Of a stretch of DNA of 64,000 bases, positions 52,600-64,000 are shown one piece after another (the stretch's first letter is position 1; each line of letters starts with the position of its first letter). The translations under genes and the position numbers were made by a program. Source of the DNA: Pseudomonas paralcaligenes (GTDB taxonomy: Bacteria > Pseudomonadota > Gammaproteobacteria > Pseudomonadales > Pseudomonadaceae); assembly GCF_019655855.1 (NCBI RefSeq), contig NZ_BPFX01000012.1, forward strand, positions 1 through 64,000. The letters run 5' to 3'. The notes beneath the pieces are model-generated. The model was given only the letters and a program-made list of their open reading frames with translations, made no database searches and was not told the DNA's origin.

Positions 52600-53810
52600 T
52601 GGAAAAATTCATGGCCTGGATCGATGCGCGCTTCCCCGCGACCAAGATGTGGGAAGACCATCTGAGCAAGTACTACGCTCCGAAGAACTTCAACTTCTTC
52701 TACTTTTTCGGTTCCCTGGCACTGCTGGTGCTGGTCAACCAGATCCTCACCGGCATCTGGCTGACCATGAGCTTCACCCCGTCCGCCGAGGAAGCCTTCG
52801 CTTCCGTCGAGTACATCATGCGCGACGTGGAGTTCGGCTGGATCATCCGCTACCTGCACTCCACCGGTGCCTCCGCGTTCTTCGTGGTGGTCTACCTGCA
52901 CATGTTCCGCGGCCTGCTCTACGGCTCCTACCAGAAGCCGCGCGAGCTGGTGTGGATCTTCGGCATGCTGATCTACCTGTGCCTGATGGCCGAAGCCTTC
53001 ATGGGCTACCTGCTGCCGTGGGGCCAGATGTCCTACTGGGGCGCCCAGGTAATCATCTCGCTGTTCGGCGCCATCCCGGTGATCGGCGACGACCTGACCC
53101 AGTGGATCCGAGGTGACTACCTGATCTCCGGCATCACCCTGAACCGCTTCTTCGCCCTGCATGTGATCGCCCTGCCGATCGTCCTGCTCGGCCTGGTCGT
53201 GCTGCACATCCTGGCGTTGCACGAAGTCGGCTCGAACAACCCGGATGGCGTCGACATCAAGAAGAAGAAGGACGAGAACGGCGTACCGCTGGACGGCATC
53301 GCCTTCCACCCGTACTACACCGTGAAGGACATCGTCGGTGTCGTGGTCTTCCTGTTCGTGTTCTGCGCCGTGGTGTTCTTCTTCCCGGAGATGGGCGGCT
53401 ACTTCCTCGAGAAGCCGAACTTCGAGCAGGCCAACCCGTTCAAGACGCCTGAGCACATCGCTCCGGTGTGGTACTTCACCCCGTTCTACGCCATCCTGCG
53501 CGCCGTTCCGGACAAGCTGCTGGGCGTGATCGCCATGGGCGCCGCCATCGCCGTGCTGTTCGTCCTGCCGTGGCTCGACCGTAGCCCGGTCAAGTCCATG
53601 CGCTACAAGGGCTGGCTGAGCAAGATCTGGTTGCTGGTGTTCTGCGTGTCCTTCGTGATCCTCGGCGTGCTGGGCGTACTGGCACCGACTCCGGGCCGTA
53701 CCCTGCTGTCGCAGATCTGCACCGCGCTGTATTTCGCCTACTTCATCCTGATGCCGTTCTACACCCGGATGGAGAAGACTAAACCGGTTCCGGAAAGGGT
53801 GACTGGCTGA
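52596..53810 (+). CDS. petB: Cytochrome b of the bc1 complex
   Basis: Cytochrome b carries the two b haems and both quinone sites. The 404-residue protein has about eight or nine transmembrane helices, conserved MGYLLPWGQMSYWGAQV near the Qo site, the PEWY-equivalent APVWYFTPFYAILR, and paired haem histidines (e.g. RYLHSTGASAFF). Two ATGs lie at 52596 and 52599 and either may start. Overlaps petA by four bases and petC by one. Confidence 0.97.
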   Translation: MMEKFMAWIDARFPATKMWEDHLSKYYAPKNFNFFYFFGSLALLVLVNQILTGIWLTMSFTPSAEEAFASVEYIMRDVEFGWIIRYLHSTGASAFFVVVYLHMFRGLLYGSYQKPRELVWIFGMLIYLCLMAEAFMGYLLPWGQMSYWGAQVIISLFGAIPVIGDDLTQWIRGDYLISGITLNRFFALHVIALPIVLLGLVVLHILALHEVGSNNPDGVDIKKKKDENGVPLDGIAFHPYYTVKDIVGVVVFLFVFCAVVFFFPEMGGYFLEKPNFEQANPFKTPEHIAPVWYFTPFYAILRAVPDKLLGVIAMGAAIAVLFVLPWLDRSPVKSMRYKGWLSKIWLLVFCVSFVILGVLGVLAPTPGRTLLSQICTALYFAYFILMPFYTRMEKTKPVPERVTG

Positions 53811-54592
53811 TGAAAAAGCTATTTGCTGCATTTGTTTTCGCTGTTCTGCCGGCCTTCTCCTTTGCTGCCGGCGGCCACGGCGTCGAGCTGGACAAGGTCG
53901 ACATCGACCTGACCGACAAGGCCGCCCTGCAGGACGGCGCGCGTACCTTCGCCAACTACTGCATGGGCTGCCACAGCGCCAAGTTCCAGCGTTACGAGCG
54001 CGTTGCCGATGACATCGGCATCCCGCACGAGCTGATGCTGGAGAACCTGGTGTTCACCGGCGCCAAGATCGGCGACCACATGAAGATCGGCATGAAGCCG
54101 GAAGACGCCAAGGCCTGGTTCGGCGCCGCGCCGCCCGACCTGACCCTGGTCGCCCGCGTACGTGGCACCGACTGGCTGTACACCTACCTGCGCACCTTCT
54201 ACGAGGACCCGACCCGTCCGCTGGGCGCCAACAACAAGGTGTTCCCGAACGTCGGCATGCCCAACGTGCTGGTCGGCCTGCAGGGCCGCCAGGTGGTCGG
54301 TTGCAAGCAGGTTCAGGTGGTCGAGAACGGCAAGAAGCAGTACGACCCGCTGACCGGCGCGCCGATCACTCATGAAGCCTGCGACCAGCTGACCATCGTG
54401 CCGAACACCGGCAAGCTGACCGAGGCCGAGTTCGACGAGAAGGTGCACAACCTGGTGACCTTCCTGGCCTACTCCGCCAACCCGGTCAAGCTGGAGAGCC
54501 AGCGCATAGGTACCTACGTGCTGCTGTACCTGGCCTTCTTCTTCGTGTTCGCCTATCTGCTGAAGCGCGAATACTGGAAGGACGTGCACTGA
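53810..54592 (+). CDS. petC: Cytochrome c1 of the bc1 complex
   Basis: Cytochrome c1 passes electrons from the Rieske protein to soluble cytochrome c. The 260-residue precursor has a signal peptide (1-20, [16 protein letters not shown]), one haem-binding CMGCH (about 48-52) and a C-terminal membrane anchor (about 236-252, [17 protein letters not shown]). The start overlaps the petB stop as TGATG, and a terminator follows. Confidence 0.97.
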   Translation: MKKLFAAFVFAVLPAFSFAAGGHGVELDKVDIDLTDKAALQDGARTFANYCMGCHSAKFQRYERVADDIGIPHELMLENLVFTGAKIGDHMKIGMKPEDAKAWFGAAPPDLTLVARVRGTDWLYTYLRTFYEDPTRPLGANNKVFPNVGMPNVLVGLQGRQVVGCKQVQVVENGKKQYDPLTGAPITHEACDQLTIVPNTGKLTEAEFDEKVHNLVTFLAYSANPVKLESQRIGTYVLLYLAFFFVFAYLLKREYWKDVH

Positions 54593-54613
54593 TACACTGC
54601 GTCACCGCTGTCA

Positions 54614-54646
54614 ACGCACGCGCCCCTCAAGGGCGCGTGCGTTTTT
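54614..54646 (+). terminator. Rho-independent terminator after petC
   Basis: ACGCACGCGCCC (54614-54625) pairs with GGGCGCGTGCGT (54631-54642), loop CTCAA, then TTTT. It isolates petABC from sspAB. Confidence 0.9.
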
Positions 54647-54681
54647 CTGCTTCTGCCATTTCGAAAAACGAGGAGGGCGCT

Positions 54682-55299
54682 ATGGCCGCAACCAATAAGC
54701 TGGCCTGTTATTCCGACCCTGCCGACCACTATTCCCATCGCGTGCGTCTCGTGCTGGCCGAGAAGGGCGTCAATGCCGAGATCATCGACGTCCAGGCCGG
54801 GCGCTGTCCGCCCAGGCTGGCCGAGGCCAACCCCTACGGCGGCGTGCCGACCCTGGTCGACCGTGACCTGGCCCTGTACGAGTCGACCGTGGTGATGGAG
54901 TATCTCGACGAGCGCTACCCCCATCCGCCGCTGCTGCCGGTGTATCCGGTCGACCGCGCCAAGAGCCGCCTGCTGATGCACCGCATCCAGCGCGACTGGT
55001 GCAAGCTGGTCGACCTGATCCTCGATCCGCGCACCAAGGAGGCGGACAAGGCCGTGGCGCGCAAGGAACTGCGCGAGAGCCTGACCGGCGTGTCGCCGCT
55101 GTTCGCCGACAAGTCCTTTTTCCTCAGCGACGACATGAGCCTGGTGGATTGCTGCCTGCTGCCGATCCTCTGGCGCCTGCCGAAGCTGGGCATCGAACTG
55201 CCACGCCCGGCCAAGCCGCTGCTGGACTATATGGATAGGGCGTTTGCCCGCGAGGCCTTCCAGGCCAGTCTGTCCACCGTCGAGCGCGACATGCGCTGA
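54682..55299 (+). CDS. sspA: Stringent starvation protein A
   Basis: SspA has a glutathione-transferase fold but acts as an RNA-polymerase-associated regulator in starvation and acid stress. The 205-residue protein starts [20 protein letters not shown], with thioredoxin-like N-terminal domain ([20 protein letters not shown]) and helical C-terminus. The ATG at 54682 has GAGGAGG upstream; the longer frame runs into the petC terminator. sspB follows 16 bases later. Confidence 0.96.
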   Translation: MAATNKLACYSDPADHYSHRVRLVLAEKGVNAEIIDVQAGRCPPRLAEANPYGGVPTLVDRDLALYESTVVMEYLDERYPHPPLLPVYPVDRAKSRLLMHRIQRDWCKLVDLILDPRTKEADKAVARKELRESLTGVSPLFADKSFFLSDDMSLVDCCLLPILWRLPKLGIELPRPAKPLLDYMDRAFAREAFQASLSTVERDMR

Positions 55300-55315
55300 G
55301 CCGAAGGAGGCCAAG

Positions 55316-55735
55316 ATGAATTCCAGTCGTCCCTACCTGGTACGCGCCCTGTACGAGTGGATCGTCGACAACGACTGCACGCCGCACCTGCTGGTCAATG
55401 CCGAGTTCGCCGGGGTGCGTGTGCCGCCTGGCTACGCCAACGACGGGCAGATCGTCCTCAACGTCTCGCCCGGTGCCGTGCGCAACCTGCACATGGACAA
55501 CGAGGCCGTGAGCTTCGAAGGGCGCTTCGGCGGGGTCGCCCACGTCCTGTACATCCCGACCGGGGCCATGCTGGCGATCTACGCCCGGGAGAACGGCCAG
55601 GGCATGGTCTTCGAACTGGAGCCGCCGGTGGACGACGAAGAAGCCGATGCCGGTCCGGAAGACGATGGCCCCGATGGTGGTGGCGACGAGCCGCCGCGAC
55701 CGAGCGGGCGGCCGAGCCTGAAGGTGGTCAAGTAG
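55316..55735 (+). CDS. sspB: ClpXP adaptor SspB
   Basis: SspB tethers ssrA-tagged and some other substrates (for example MucA fragments in P. aeruginosa) to the ClpXP protease. The 139-residue protein has the substrate-binding barrel (1-105, starting MNSSRPYLVRALYEWIVDND), an acidic, Gly/Pro-rich flexible linker (about 108-130) and the ClpX-binding tail RPSLKVVK. All three parts are intact. Confidence 0.96.
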   Translation: MNSSRPYLVRALYEWIVDNDCTPHLLVNAEFAGVRVPPGYANDGQIVLNVSPGAVRNLHMDNEAVSFEGRFGGVAHVLYIPTGAMLAIYARENGQGMVFELEPPVDDEEADAGPEDDGPDGGGDEPPRPSGRPSLKVVK

Positions 55736-55785
55736 GACCAGCTATGGGCGGGCGGAGCGGCGGCTTACGCCCACTCCGCTCCCCG

Positions 55786-55864
55786 TCGTCCCCGCGAAGG
55801 CGGGGACCCAGGAATGCGATGTTCTGACCGGCTCATGGATTCCCGTCTGCGCGGGAATGACGGG
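55786..55864. repeat. Imperfect inverted REP-type pair
   Basis: GTCGTCCCCGCGAAGGCGGG and, inverted, ATTCCCGTCTGCGCGGGAAT lie 30 bases apart in the sspB-dolP gap. The same two units appear in the core of the miniature element at 36120-36199, in the opposite order. This is a dispersed palindromic repeat with no coding potential. Confidence 0.75.
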
Positions 55865-55932
55865 TTTTCCCTATGGGGTCTTCACCCGATCGCCCCGGTC
55901 ATGAGCGTCAGGTCACGAGTAACGGCAACAAC

Positions 55933-55963
55933 AAAAACGGGCGCCCTTGGGCGCCCGTTTTTT
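55933..55963. terminator. Bidirectional terminator between sspB and dolP
   Basis: AAAAACGGGCGCCC and GGGCGCCCGTTTTTT form a palindrome with a two-base centre and A/T-tracts on both sides, 18 bases before the dolP stop. Confidence 0.88.
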
Positions 55964-55981
55964 CTTGCGGCTCGCGACGCT

Positions 55982-57225
<1,244 letters not shown>

Positions 57226-57229
57226 CTAT

Positions 57230-57586
57230 TCACGTTTCGAAAGCGTTGCGCAGCCAGTTCAGGCCGGTGTCGCCGGGACCTATCGCGACCACGTCGAAGC
57301 GGCAGGGCTGCCTGCCCCAGCGGCTCTCGCGCTGCAGGAACAGCTCGGCGGCGAGAACCAGGCGCTGGCGCTTGCGCCCGTCGACGCTTTCCAGCGCGCC
57401 GCCCCAGGCGGCGTGCTTGCGATAGCGGACTTCGACGAATACTACTGTATCGCCGTCCAGCATGACCAGATCGAGCTCGCCGCCGCGGCAGGTCCAGTTC
57501 TGCGCCAGCAGGCGCAGGCCGTGTTGCTGCAGGTGGTCGCGCGCCAGGTGTTCGGCGGCGCGGCCACTGTCGCGGCTGCTCTTAAT
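57230..57586 (-). CDS. yraN: YraN family nuclease-like protein
   Basis: YraN (UPF0102) proteins have a Holliday-junction-resolvase-like fold and no settled function. The conserved core GELDLVMLDGDTVVFVEVRYR is present. The family's N-terminal part (GRAAEHLARDHLQQHGLRLL) lies upstream of the first ATG (57463). No ATG, GTG or TTG exists in frame back into lpoA. ATT at 57586, overlapping the lpoA stop, gives the expected 118 residues and is my choice. The 124 bases to gmhA show no signal. Confidence 0.8.
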   Translation of the reverse strand: MKSSRDSGRAAEHLARDHLQQHGLRLLAQNWTCRGGELDLVMLDGDTVVFVEVRYRKHAAWGGALESVDGRKRQRLVLAAELFLQRESRWGRQPCRFDVVAIGPGDTGLNWLRNAFET

Positions 57587-59393
57587 TGAAGGTATCCGGC
57601 AGGCGCTGGACCTGGCCGTTGCGGAACTCGGCCCAGGGCAGCTGGCGCTCGATGCGCTGGGACTGGTTGAGGGTCAGGTTGCCGGACAGGCCTTCGACCT
57701 GGCTGTCCGGCAACGCCTGCAGCTGGCCCAGGCGCGGGGCCAGGCGGAAGGCGTCCACGCCCATGGCGTAGAGCCGGCCGAGGCTGCCCGCGGCCTGTGG
57801 CCACTGCTGGTCGACCTGCTGGCGCAGTGGGTCGTTGGCTTCCAGCAGCCAGGGGGTCTCGCAGAAGCGGATACCTTCCAGGTCGCGATACTGCGCGGGG
57901 TTCTGGCCGCCGGTGTAGAGGTGCGAAGTCGCGTACACCGGCAGGTCGCCGGCGTACTGGAAGGCCAGGGTCGGCTTGATCTGCTGGGCCTGCTGCGGGG
58001 TGGCGGCGAGGAAGATGAAGTCGATGTCCTGGCGGCGCGCCGGCAGGGCGGCCAGCTGGGTGCCCAGGGTGCTCTGCAGGCGCTTGGCGCGGGCTTCGCT
58101 CTGGCGCAGTTGCAACAGGTCGGCGATCTGCCGGGCCAGCTCCACCGGCTGGTCGACATGCTCGGCGGCGATCAGGTTGCCACCGGCGGCCTGCCAGCTC
58201 TGCTGGAAGGCGGCCAGCACGCGGTTGCCCCATTCGCCGCTCGGCACCAGCGCCACGGCGCTGCGCATGCCGTCGGCCCAGGCACGGCGAGCCACCTCGC
58301 GGGCCTCGTCCTCGGCGGCCAGGCCGAACTGGAACAGCTGGGCGGGCGCCTCGCGGCCGGCGTCACTGTAGTTCAGGGCGAGGGTGGTCAGCGGCAGTTG
58401 CGGGCGCTCGCTGAGCTGCTTGACCAGCGGCTTCTCCAGCGGGCCGACCACCAGCTGCGCGCCATCGGCCTGGGCCTGGCGGTAGAAGTCGTCCAGCGAG
58501 GACAGGCGCGAGCTGTCGTACAGCAGGATTTCCGGCGGATTCTCTCCCGCCTGCTGCGCTTGGTAGTGGGCGGCCAGGAAGCCGTCGCGCAGGGCGCGGG
58601 CCACCGATGCCAGCTGGCCTTCGTGGGGCAGCAGCAGGGCGATCTTCTGCAGCGGCTGGCCGGCCAGTTCCTTCAGCTTGCTCAACGGCTGAGGCAGCTG
58701 CTCGGCGGCGGGGTGCTGGGGGTGCTGGCTTTTCCACTGTTCGATGGCGGCCAGCTGCTGGTCGGGCGTGCCGGCACTCTTGCTGGCCAGGGCCAGGCTA
58801 ATCCAGCCATCCAGGTCGCTGTCGCCGGAGCCGACCAGCTGGCTCTTCGGCAGGCTGGAGACCAGGCTCCAGATGGCCTCGTGGTTGGCGGTGGCGGCAT
58901 CGCCGCTGAGCAGCGGAGCGATGAATACCCGCTCGCGGGCGGCGGCCAGGGCCTGGCCGTCGGCCTCCAGCGCGCGGGCGCGGACCAGTTGGGTGCGGAT
59001 CTGCTGCTCCACCGGCAGCTCGCCCAGGCGCTCCAGGCTGGGGTGTTGCAGGGCCTTGAGGGCGCTCTTCGGTTTGTTGCGGGCCATGGCCAGTTCCGCC
59101 TCCAGGGTGGCGGCGAACACCTGCTGGGCGGGCTTCAGGCTATCCCGGGGGATTTCGCCGAGGATGCGTGTGGCGCGGCCGAAGTCCTGCTGGCGGTACG
59201 CCTGCTCGGCGGCCGAAAGGCGCAGCACCGCAGCCTGTTCCGGCTTGCTCTGGCTGGCCTGCTGCAGCAGTTGGTCGATGCTGGCCTGGGGCGTGCGGGG
59301 CAGTTCGCCGAGGCTGTTCGAAGGCGTGCTGCCGCAAGCGACGAGCAGGCCGGCGAGGCAGAGTGCGGAGAGCGGGCGCAGGCAGGCGATCAT
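57582..59393 (-). CDS. lpoA: Outer-membrane lipoprotein LpoA, activator of PBP1A
   Basis: LpoA reaches across the periplasm from the outer membrane to stimulate PBP1A. The 603-residue precursor has a lipobox LLVACGS (Cys about 20), a helical TPR-like N-domain (about 30-250) and a type-I periplasmic-binding-protein-like C-domain (about 270-600, starting [20 protein letters not shown]). It heads the lpoA-yraN-gmhA-dolP operon and is divergent from rsmI. Confidence 0.94.
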   Translation of the reverse strand: MIACLRPLSALCLAGLLVACGSTPSNSLGELPRTPQASIDQLLQQASQSKPEQAAVLRLSAAEQAYRQQDFGRATRILGEIPRDSLKPAQQVFAATLEAELAMARNKPKSALKALQHPSLERLGELPVEQQIRTQLVRARALEADGQALAAARERVFIAPLLSGDAATANHEAIWSLVSSLPKSQLVGSGDSDLDGWISLALASKSAGTPDQQLAAIEQWKSQHPQHPAAEQLPQPLSKLKELAGQPLQKIALLLPHEGQLASVARALRDGFLAAHYQAQQAGENPPEILLYDSSRLSSLDDFYRQAQADGAQLVVGPLEKPLVKQLSERPQLPLTTLALNYSDAGREAPAQLFQFGLAAEDEAREVARRAWADGMRSAVALVPSGEWGNRVLAAFQQSWQAAGGNLIAAEHVDQPVELARQIADLLQLRQSEARAKRLQSTLGTQLAALPARRQDIDFIFLAATPQQAQQIKPTLAFQYAGDLPVYATSHLYTGGQNPAQYRDLEGIRFCETPWLLEANDPLRQQVDQQWPQAAGSLGRLYAMGVDAFRLAPRLGQLQALPDSQVEGLSGNLTLNQSQRIERQLPWAEFRNGQVQRLPDTFN

Positions 59394-59515
59394 CTGAGGC
59401 GTTCCTGATACGGGTCACGAAAGAAGCCGGGATTGTACCCAAGGCCCGCGGCAGGCGCGATGCCGCTGCCCTGAAACGGGCTACAATGCGCGTTTTCCGC
59501 AACCGAGGTGCGACC

Positions 59516-60382
59516 GTGAGCGCTTCCGCTGTTCCCTCCGCCGGCACGCTGTACGTGGTCGCCACGCCGATCGGCAACCTGGACGACATCAGTGCCCGGG
59601 CGTTGCGCATCCTGGGCGAGGTGGCGTTGATCGCCGCCGAGGACACCCGTCACTCCGCGCGCCTGCTGCAGCACTTCGGCATCGCCACGCCGCTGGCTGC
59701 CTGCCACGAACACAACGAGCGCGAGCAGGGCGGGCGCTTCCTCACGCGCCTGCAGGCGGGCGAGGACGTGGCACTGATTTCTGATGCCGGTACGCCGCTG
59801 ATCTCCGACCCGGGCTTTCATCTGGTGCGGGCTGCGCGTGCCGCCGGCATTCGCGTGGTGCCGGTGCCTGGAGCGTGCGCACTGATTGCCGCGTTGTCGG
59901 CGGCGGGGTTGCCGTCGGATCGCTTCGGTTTCGAAGGATTCCTTCCTGCCAAGACGGTTGGGCGCCGCTCGCGCCTGGAGCAGGTCAGGGAAGATGGTCG
60001 CACCCTTATCTATTACGAGGCGCCGCATCGCCTGCTCGAATCCCTCGCCGATATGCGCGACATCTTCGGTGCGGACCGGCTGGCGGTGCTGGGGCGCGAA
60101 CTGACCAAGACCTTCGAGACGCTCAAGGGGCTGCCGCTGGGCGAGCTGCACGACTGGGTGGCCGCCGACAGCAACCAGCAGCGGGGCGAGTGCGTGATCC
60201 TGGTCGCCGGCTGGCAGGCGCCCGAAGGCGACGAGGCGGTGAGTGGCGAGGCGCTGCGCGTGCTCGACCTGCTGCTGGCCGAACTGCCGCTCAAGCGCGC
60301 GGCGGCGCTGGCGGCCGAGATCACCGGCGTGCGCAAGAATCTGTTGTACCAGGCCGCGCTGGACCGACAGAAATCGTCCTGA
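59516..60382 (+). CDS. rsmI: 16S rRNA C1402 2'-O-methyltransferase
   Basis: RsmI methylates the ribose of C1402 in the P-site of 16S rRNA; RsmH, encoded 1.1 kb downstream, methylates its base. The 288-residue SAM-dependent protein has [29 protein letters not shown] and [21 protein letters not shown] used GTG at 59516 (GAGGTG upstream), which fits the family N-terminus; longer frames run antisense through lpoA. A TACAAT -10-like hexamer lies at 59482. Confidence 0.95.
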   Translation: MSASAVPSAGTLYVVATPIGNLDDISARALRILGEVALIAAEDTRHSARLLQHFGIATPLAACHEHNEREQGGRFLTRLQAGEDVALISDAGTPLISDPGFHLVRAARAAGIRVVPVPGACALIAALSAAGLPSDRFGFEGFLPAKTVGRRSRLEQVREDGRTLIYYEAPHRLLESLADMRDIFGADRLAVLGRELTKTFETLKGLPLGELHDWVAADSNQQRGECVILVAGWQAPEGDEAVSGEALRVLDLLLAELPLKRAAALAAEITGVRKNLLYQAALDRQKSS

Positions 60383-60420
60383 GCTTGTTCTTGATCGCGC
60401 GCCTCGCTACCCTTGCCGGC

Positions 60421-60770
60421 GGAGAGTCGATCGGACAGTCGCTGCCTTCGCAAGAAGGGGGAGGAAAGTCCGGGCTCCATAGGGCGGAGTGCCAGGTAAC
60501 GCCTGGGAGGCGCGAGCCTACGGAAAGTGCCACAGAAAACAACCGCCTAAGCACGCAAGTGCCGGTAAGGGTGAAAAGGTGCGGTAAGAGCGCACCGCAC
60601 GGCTGGTAACAGTCCGTGGCTAGGCAAACCCCACTCGGAGCAAGACCAAATAGGGTTCCATCGGCGTGGCCCGCGCTGGAACCGGGTAGGTTGCTAGAGG
60701 CGTGCAGCGATGTACGTCGTAGAGGAATGACTGTCCTCGACAGAACCCGGCTTACAGATCGACTCTCCTC
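60421..60770 (+). ncRNA. rnpB: RNase P RNA, class A
   Basis: The catalytic RNA of RNase P trims tRNA 5' ends with RnpA. The ends pair (AGAGTCGATC at 60423 with GATCGACTCT at 60757-60766). Conserved signatures include GAGGAAAGTCCGGGCTCC, the loop GTAAGGGTGAAAAGGTGCGG, ACAGAAAACAACCGCC and CCCACTCGGAGCAAGACCAA, and the 3' part GGCTTACAGATCGACTC. Length of about 350 bases suits the A type. CTCTTTTCCCTT follows as a T-rich terminator. Exact ends are approximate. Confidence 0.95.
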
Positions 60771-60960
60771 TTTTCCCTTCTATACGCTTCGCTTTCCAAT
60801 ACCGAAAAAATCTTACTCTTGAGAGATTACTTTAAGTTCGAGGCTTAGCCTTCTGAGCTTGAAGAAATTCGCCCACGAAAAGCCTTCATTTTTCCCTCCT
60901 CGAAGCCCCTCTTAGTTCGCTAAATCTCCGTCCCATAAGGATTTTTCCCCATTTCCGCGC
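60771..60960. other. AT-rich gap after rnpB
   Basis: These 190 bases are clearly AT-richer than the rest of the window and hold no credible reading frame. TTCGAGGCT and AGCTTGAA near 60837-60865 could form a weak fold. Otherwise I see nothing assignable. The stretch may be an upstream promoter (UP) region for the dcw cluster. Confidence 0.5.
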
Positions 60961-60961
60961 C

Positions 60962-61035
60962 TTGACGCTGGGCTATGGGCATTCCTATAGTGTGCCGAAG
61001 TGGCACAAAGTGGAAAAAAGTGGGTCAAAGGGGCA
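60962..61035 (+). promoter_or_regulatory. Pmra promoter with MraZ operator repeats
   Basis: TTGACG (60962-60967), an 18-base spacer and TATAGT (60986-60991) make a good sigma70 promoter for the dcw cluster. Immediately after come four direct repeats with exact 10-bp spacing at 61001, 61011, 61021 and 61031 (TGGCA, TGGAA, TGGGT, GGGCA, each followed by a CAAAG- or AAAAG-like spacer). This matches the TGGGN repeats bound by MraZ rings in E. coli, so MraZ probably autoregulates here. Confidence 0.85.
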
Positions 61036-61067
61036 CGGAAAGCTAATAACAGTGGGGAAACGCAGCC

Positions 61068-61523
61068 TTGTTTCGCGGAGCTAACGCCATCAGTCTCGAC
61101 GCCAAAGGGCGACTCGCGATGCCGAGCCGGTATCGTGACGAGCTCGTTTCGCGTTGCGAAGGCCAGCTCATCGTGACCATCGATGCCGTGGACCCCTGCC
61201 TGTGCGTCTACCCCCTGCCGGAGTGGGAGCTGATCGAAGCCAAGCTCCGCGACCTGCCTTCCCTGCGTGAAGAAACCCGCCGCCTGCAGCGCCTGCTGAT
61301 CGGTAATGCCGTGGATATCGAACTGGACGGCAGTGGCCGCTTCCTCGTGCCGCCGCGCCTGCGCGCGCATGCGGGCCTGGACAAGCACGCGATGCTGGTC
61401 GGCCAGCTGAACAAATTCCAACTGTGGAACGAAGATGCCTGGAACGCGCTTGCCGATGCGGACCTGGCGGCGATCAAACAACCCGGCGCACTGCCGGACG
61501 ACCTGCGCGACCTGATCCTGTGA
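61068..61523 (+). CDS. mraZ: Transcriptional regulator MraZ
   Basis: MraZ is an AbrB-fold ring protein that represses its own promoter and the division/cell-wall cluster. The 151-residue product has two SpoVT/AbrB-like halves: [19 protein letters not shown] (about 6-24) and [19 protein letters not shown] (about 84-102). The start is TTG at 61068, 32 bases after the last operator repeat. rsmH begins two bases after the stop. Confidence 0.95.
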   Translation: MFRGANAISLDAKGRLAMPSRYRDELVSRCEGQLIVTIDAVDPCLCVYPLPEWELIEAKLRDLPSLREETRRLQRLLIGNAVDIELDGSGRFLVPPRLRAHAGLDKHAMLVGQLNKFQLWNEDAWNALADADLAAIKQPGALPDDLRDLIL

Positions 61524-61525
61524 CC

Positions 61526-64000
<2,475 letters not shown>

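Noticed and set aside
57230..57463. yraN as a truncated pseudogene starting at the internal ATG
   Set aside because: The conserved N-terminal residues are intact upstream and in frame, so an unusual start is likelier than decay.
57462..59408. A 648-residue plus-strand frame over yraN-lpoA
   Set aside because: The minus-strand lpoA has a lipobox and family domains; this frame is Gly/Leu/Gln-rich with none.

Overview
This 64 kb window is high-GC chromosomal DNA from a gamma-proteobacterium. Gene content and order match the conserved Pseudomonas core region that I recall as roughly PA4484 (gatB) down to PA4418 (ftsI) in P. aeruginosa. Lineage markers include the fagA-fumC-(TPR-like)-sodA-ZIP operon behind a Fur box, the lptCAB-rpoN-hpf-ptsN-rapZ-ptsO block, algW next to his genes, the short-form hisG, a fused cysNC, a 448-residue TrpS and the petABC-sspAB block. 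I place it in Pseudomonas, near the P. aeruginosa lineage, and cannot name a species.

Layout. 1-6 kb: gatCAB (minus), divergent from mreBCD (plus). 6-16.6 kb: maf, rng, yhdP, a nitrilase-like gene, tldD, a 63-residue membrane protein, darP (minus) and pmbA. 16.7-20.6 kb: the Fur-controlled fagA-fumC-orfX-sodA-ZIP operon. 20.6-27.7 kb (minus): the LPS genes kdsD-kdsC-lptC-lptA-lptB, followed by rpoN-hpf-ptsN-rapZ-ptsO. 27.7-36 kb (plus): mlaFEDCB, ibaG, murA, hisG, hisD, hisC. 36-43 kb: algW, an unknown membrane protein divergent from an XRE regulator, a NIF3-like gene, cysD-cysNC and zapG. 43-50.6 kb: a hydrolase, trpS, zapE, a DJ-1/AraC regulator, an acyl-CoA dehydrogenase, endonuclease V and a Tas-like aldo/keto reductase. 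50.8-55.7 kb: rplM-rpsI, petABC, sspAB. 56-60.4 kb: dolP-gmhA-yraN-lpoA (minus), divergent from rsmI. 60.4-64 kb: rnpB and the start of the dcw division and cell-wall cluster (mraZ-rsmH-ftsL-ftsI, with ftsI cut by the window edge).

The theme is envelope construction and its support. The genes cover cell shape (MreBCD), peptidoglycan (MurA, LpoA, FtsI), LPS (Kds/Lpt/GmhA), outer-membrane lipid asymmetry (Mla, YhdP, DolP) and envelope stress (AlgW). Translation (GatCAB, rplM/rpsI, TrpS, RsmI, RNase P, RNase G), respiration (bc1 complex) and iron-responsive metabolism (FumC/SodA) complete the set. Tight start-stop overlaps mark the operons.

The non-core material is small and intergenic. There are several palindromic REP-like repeats. 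The most interesting signal is a pair of miniature inverted-repeat elements, at 36052-36238 and 42507-42639. They share about 22-bp terminal sequences, each sits in the T-tract of a rho-independent terminator between convergent genes, and each is flanked by its own 8-bp direct repeat (TTTTTCAT and TTTTTATT). Their interiors differ and each holds a different REP-type inverted repeat. I see no complete phage, insertion sequence, CRISPR array, tRNA or defence system.
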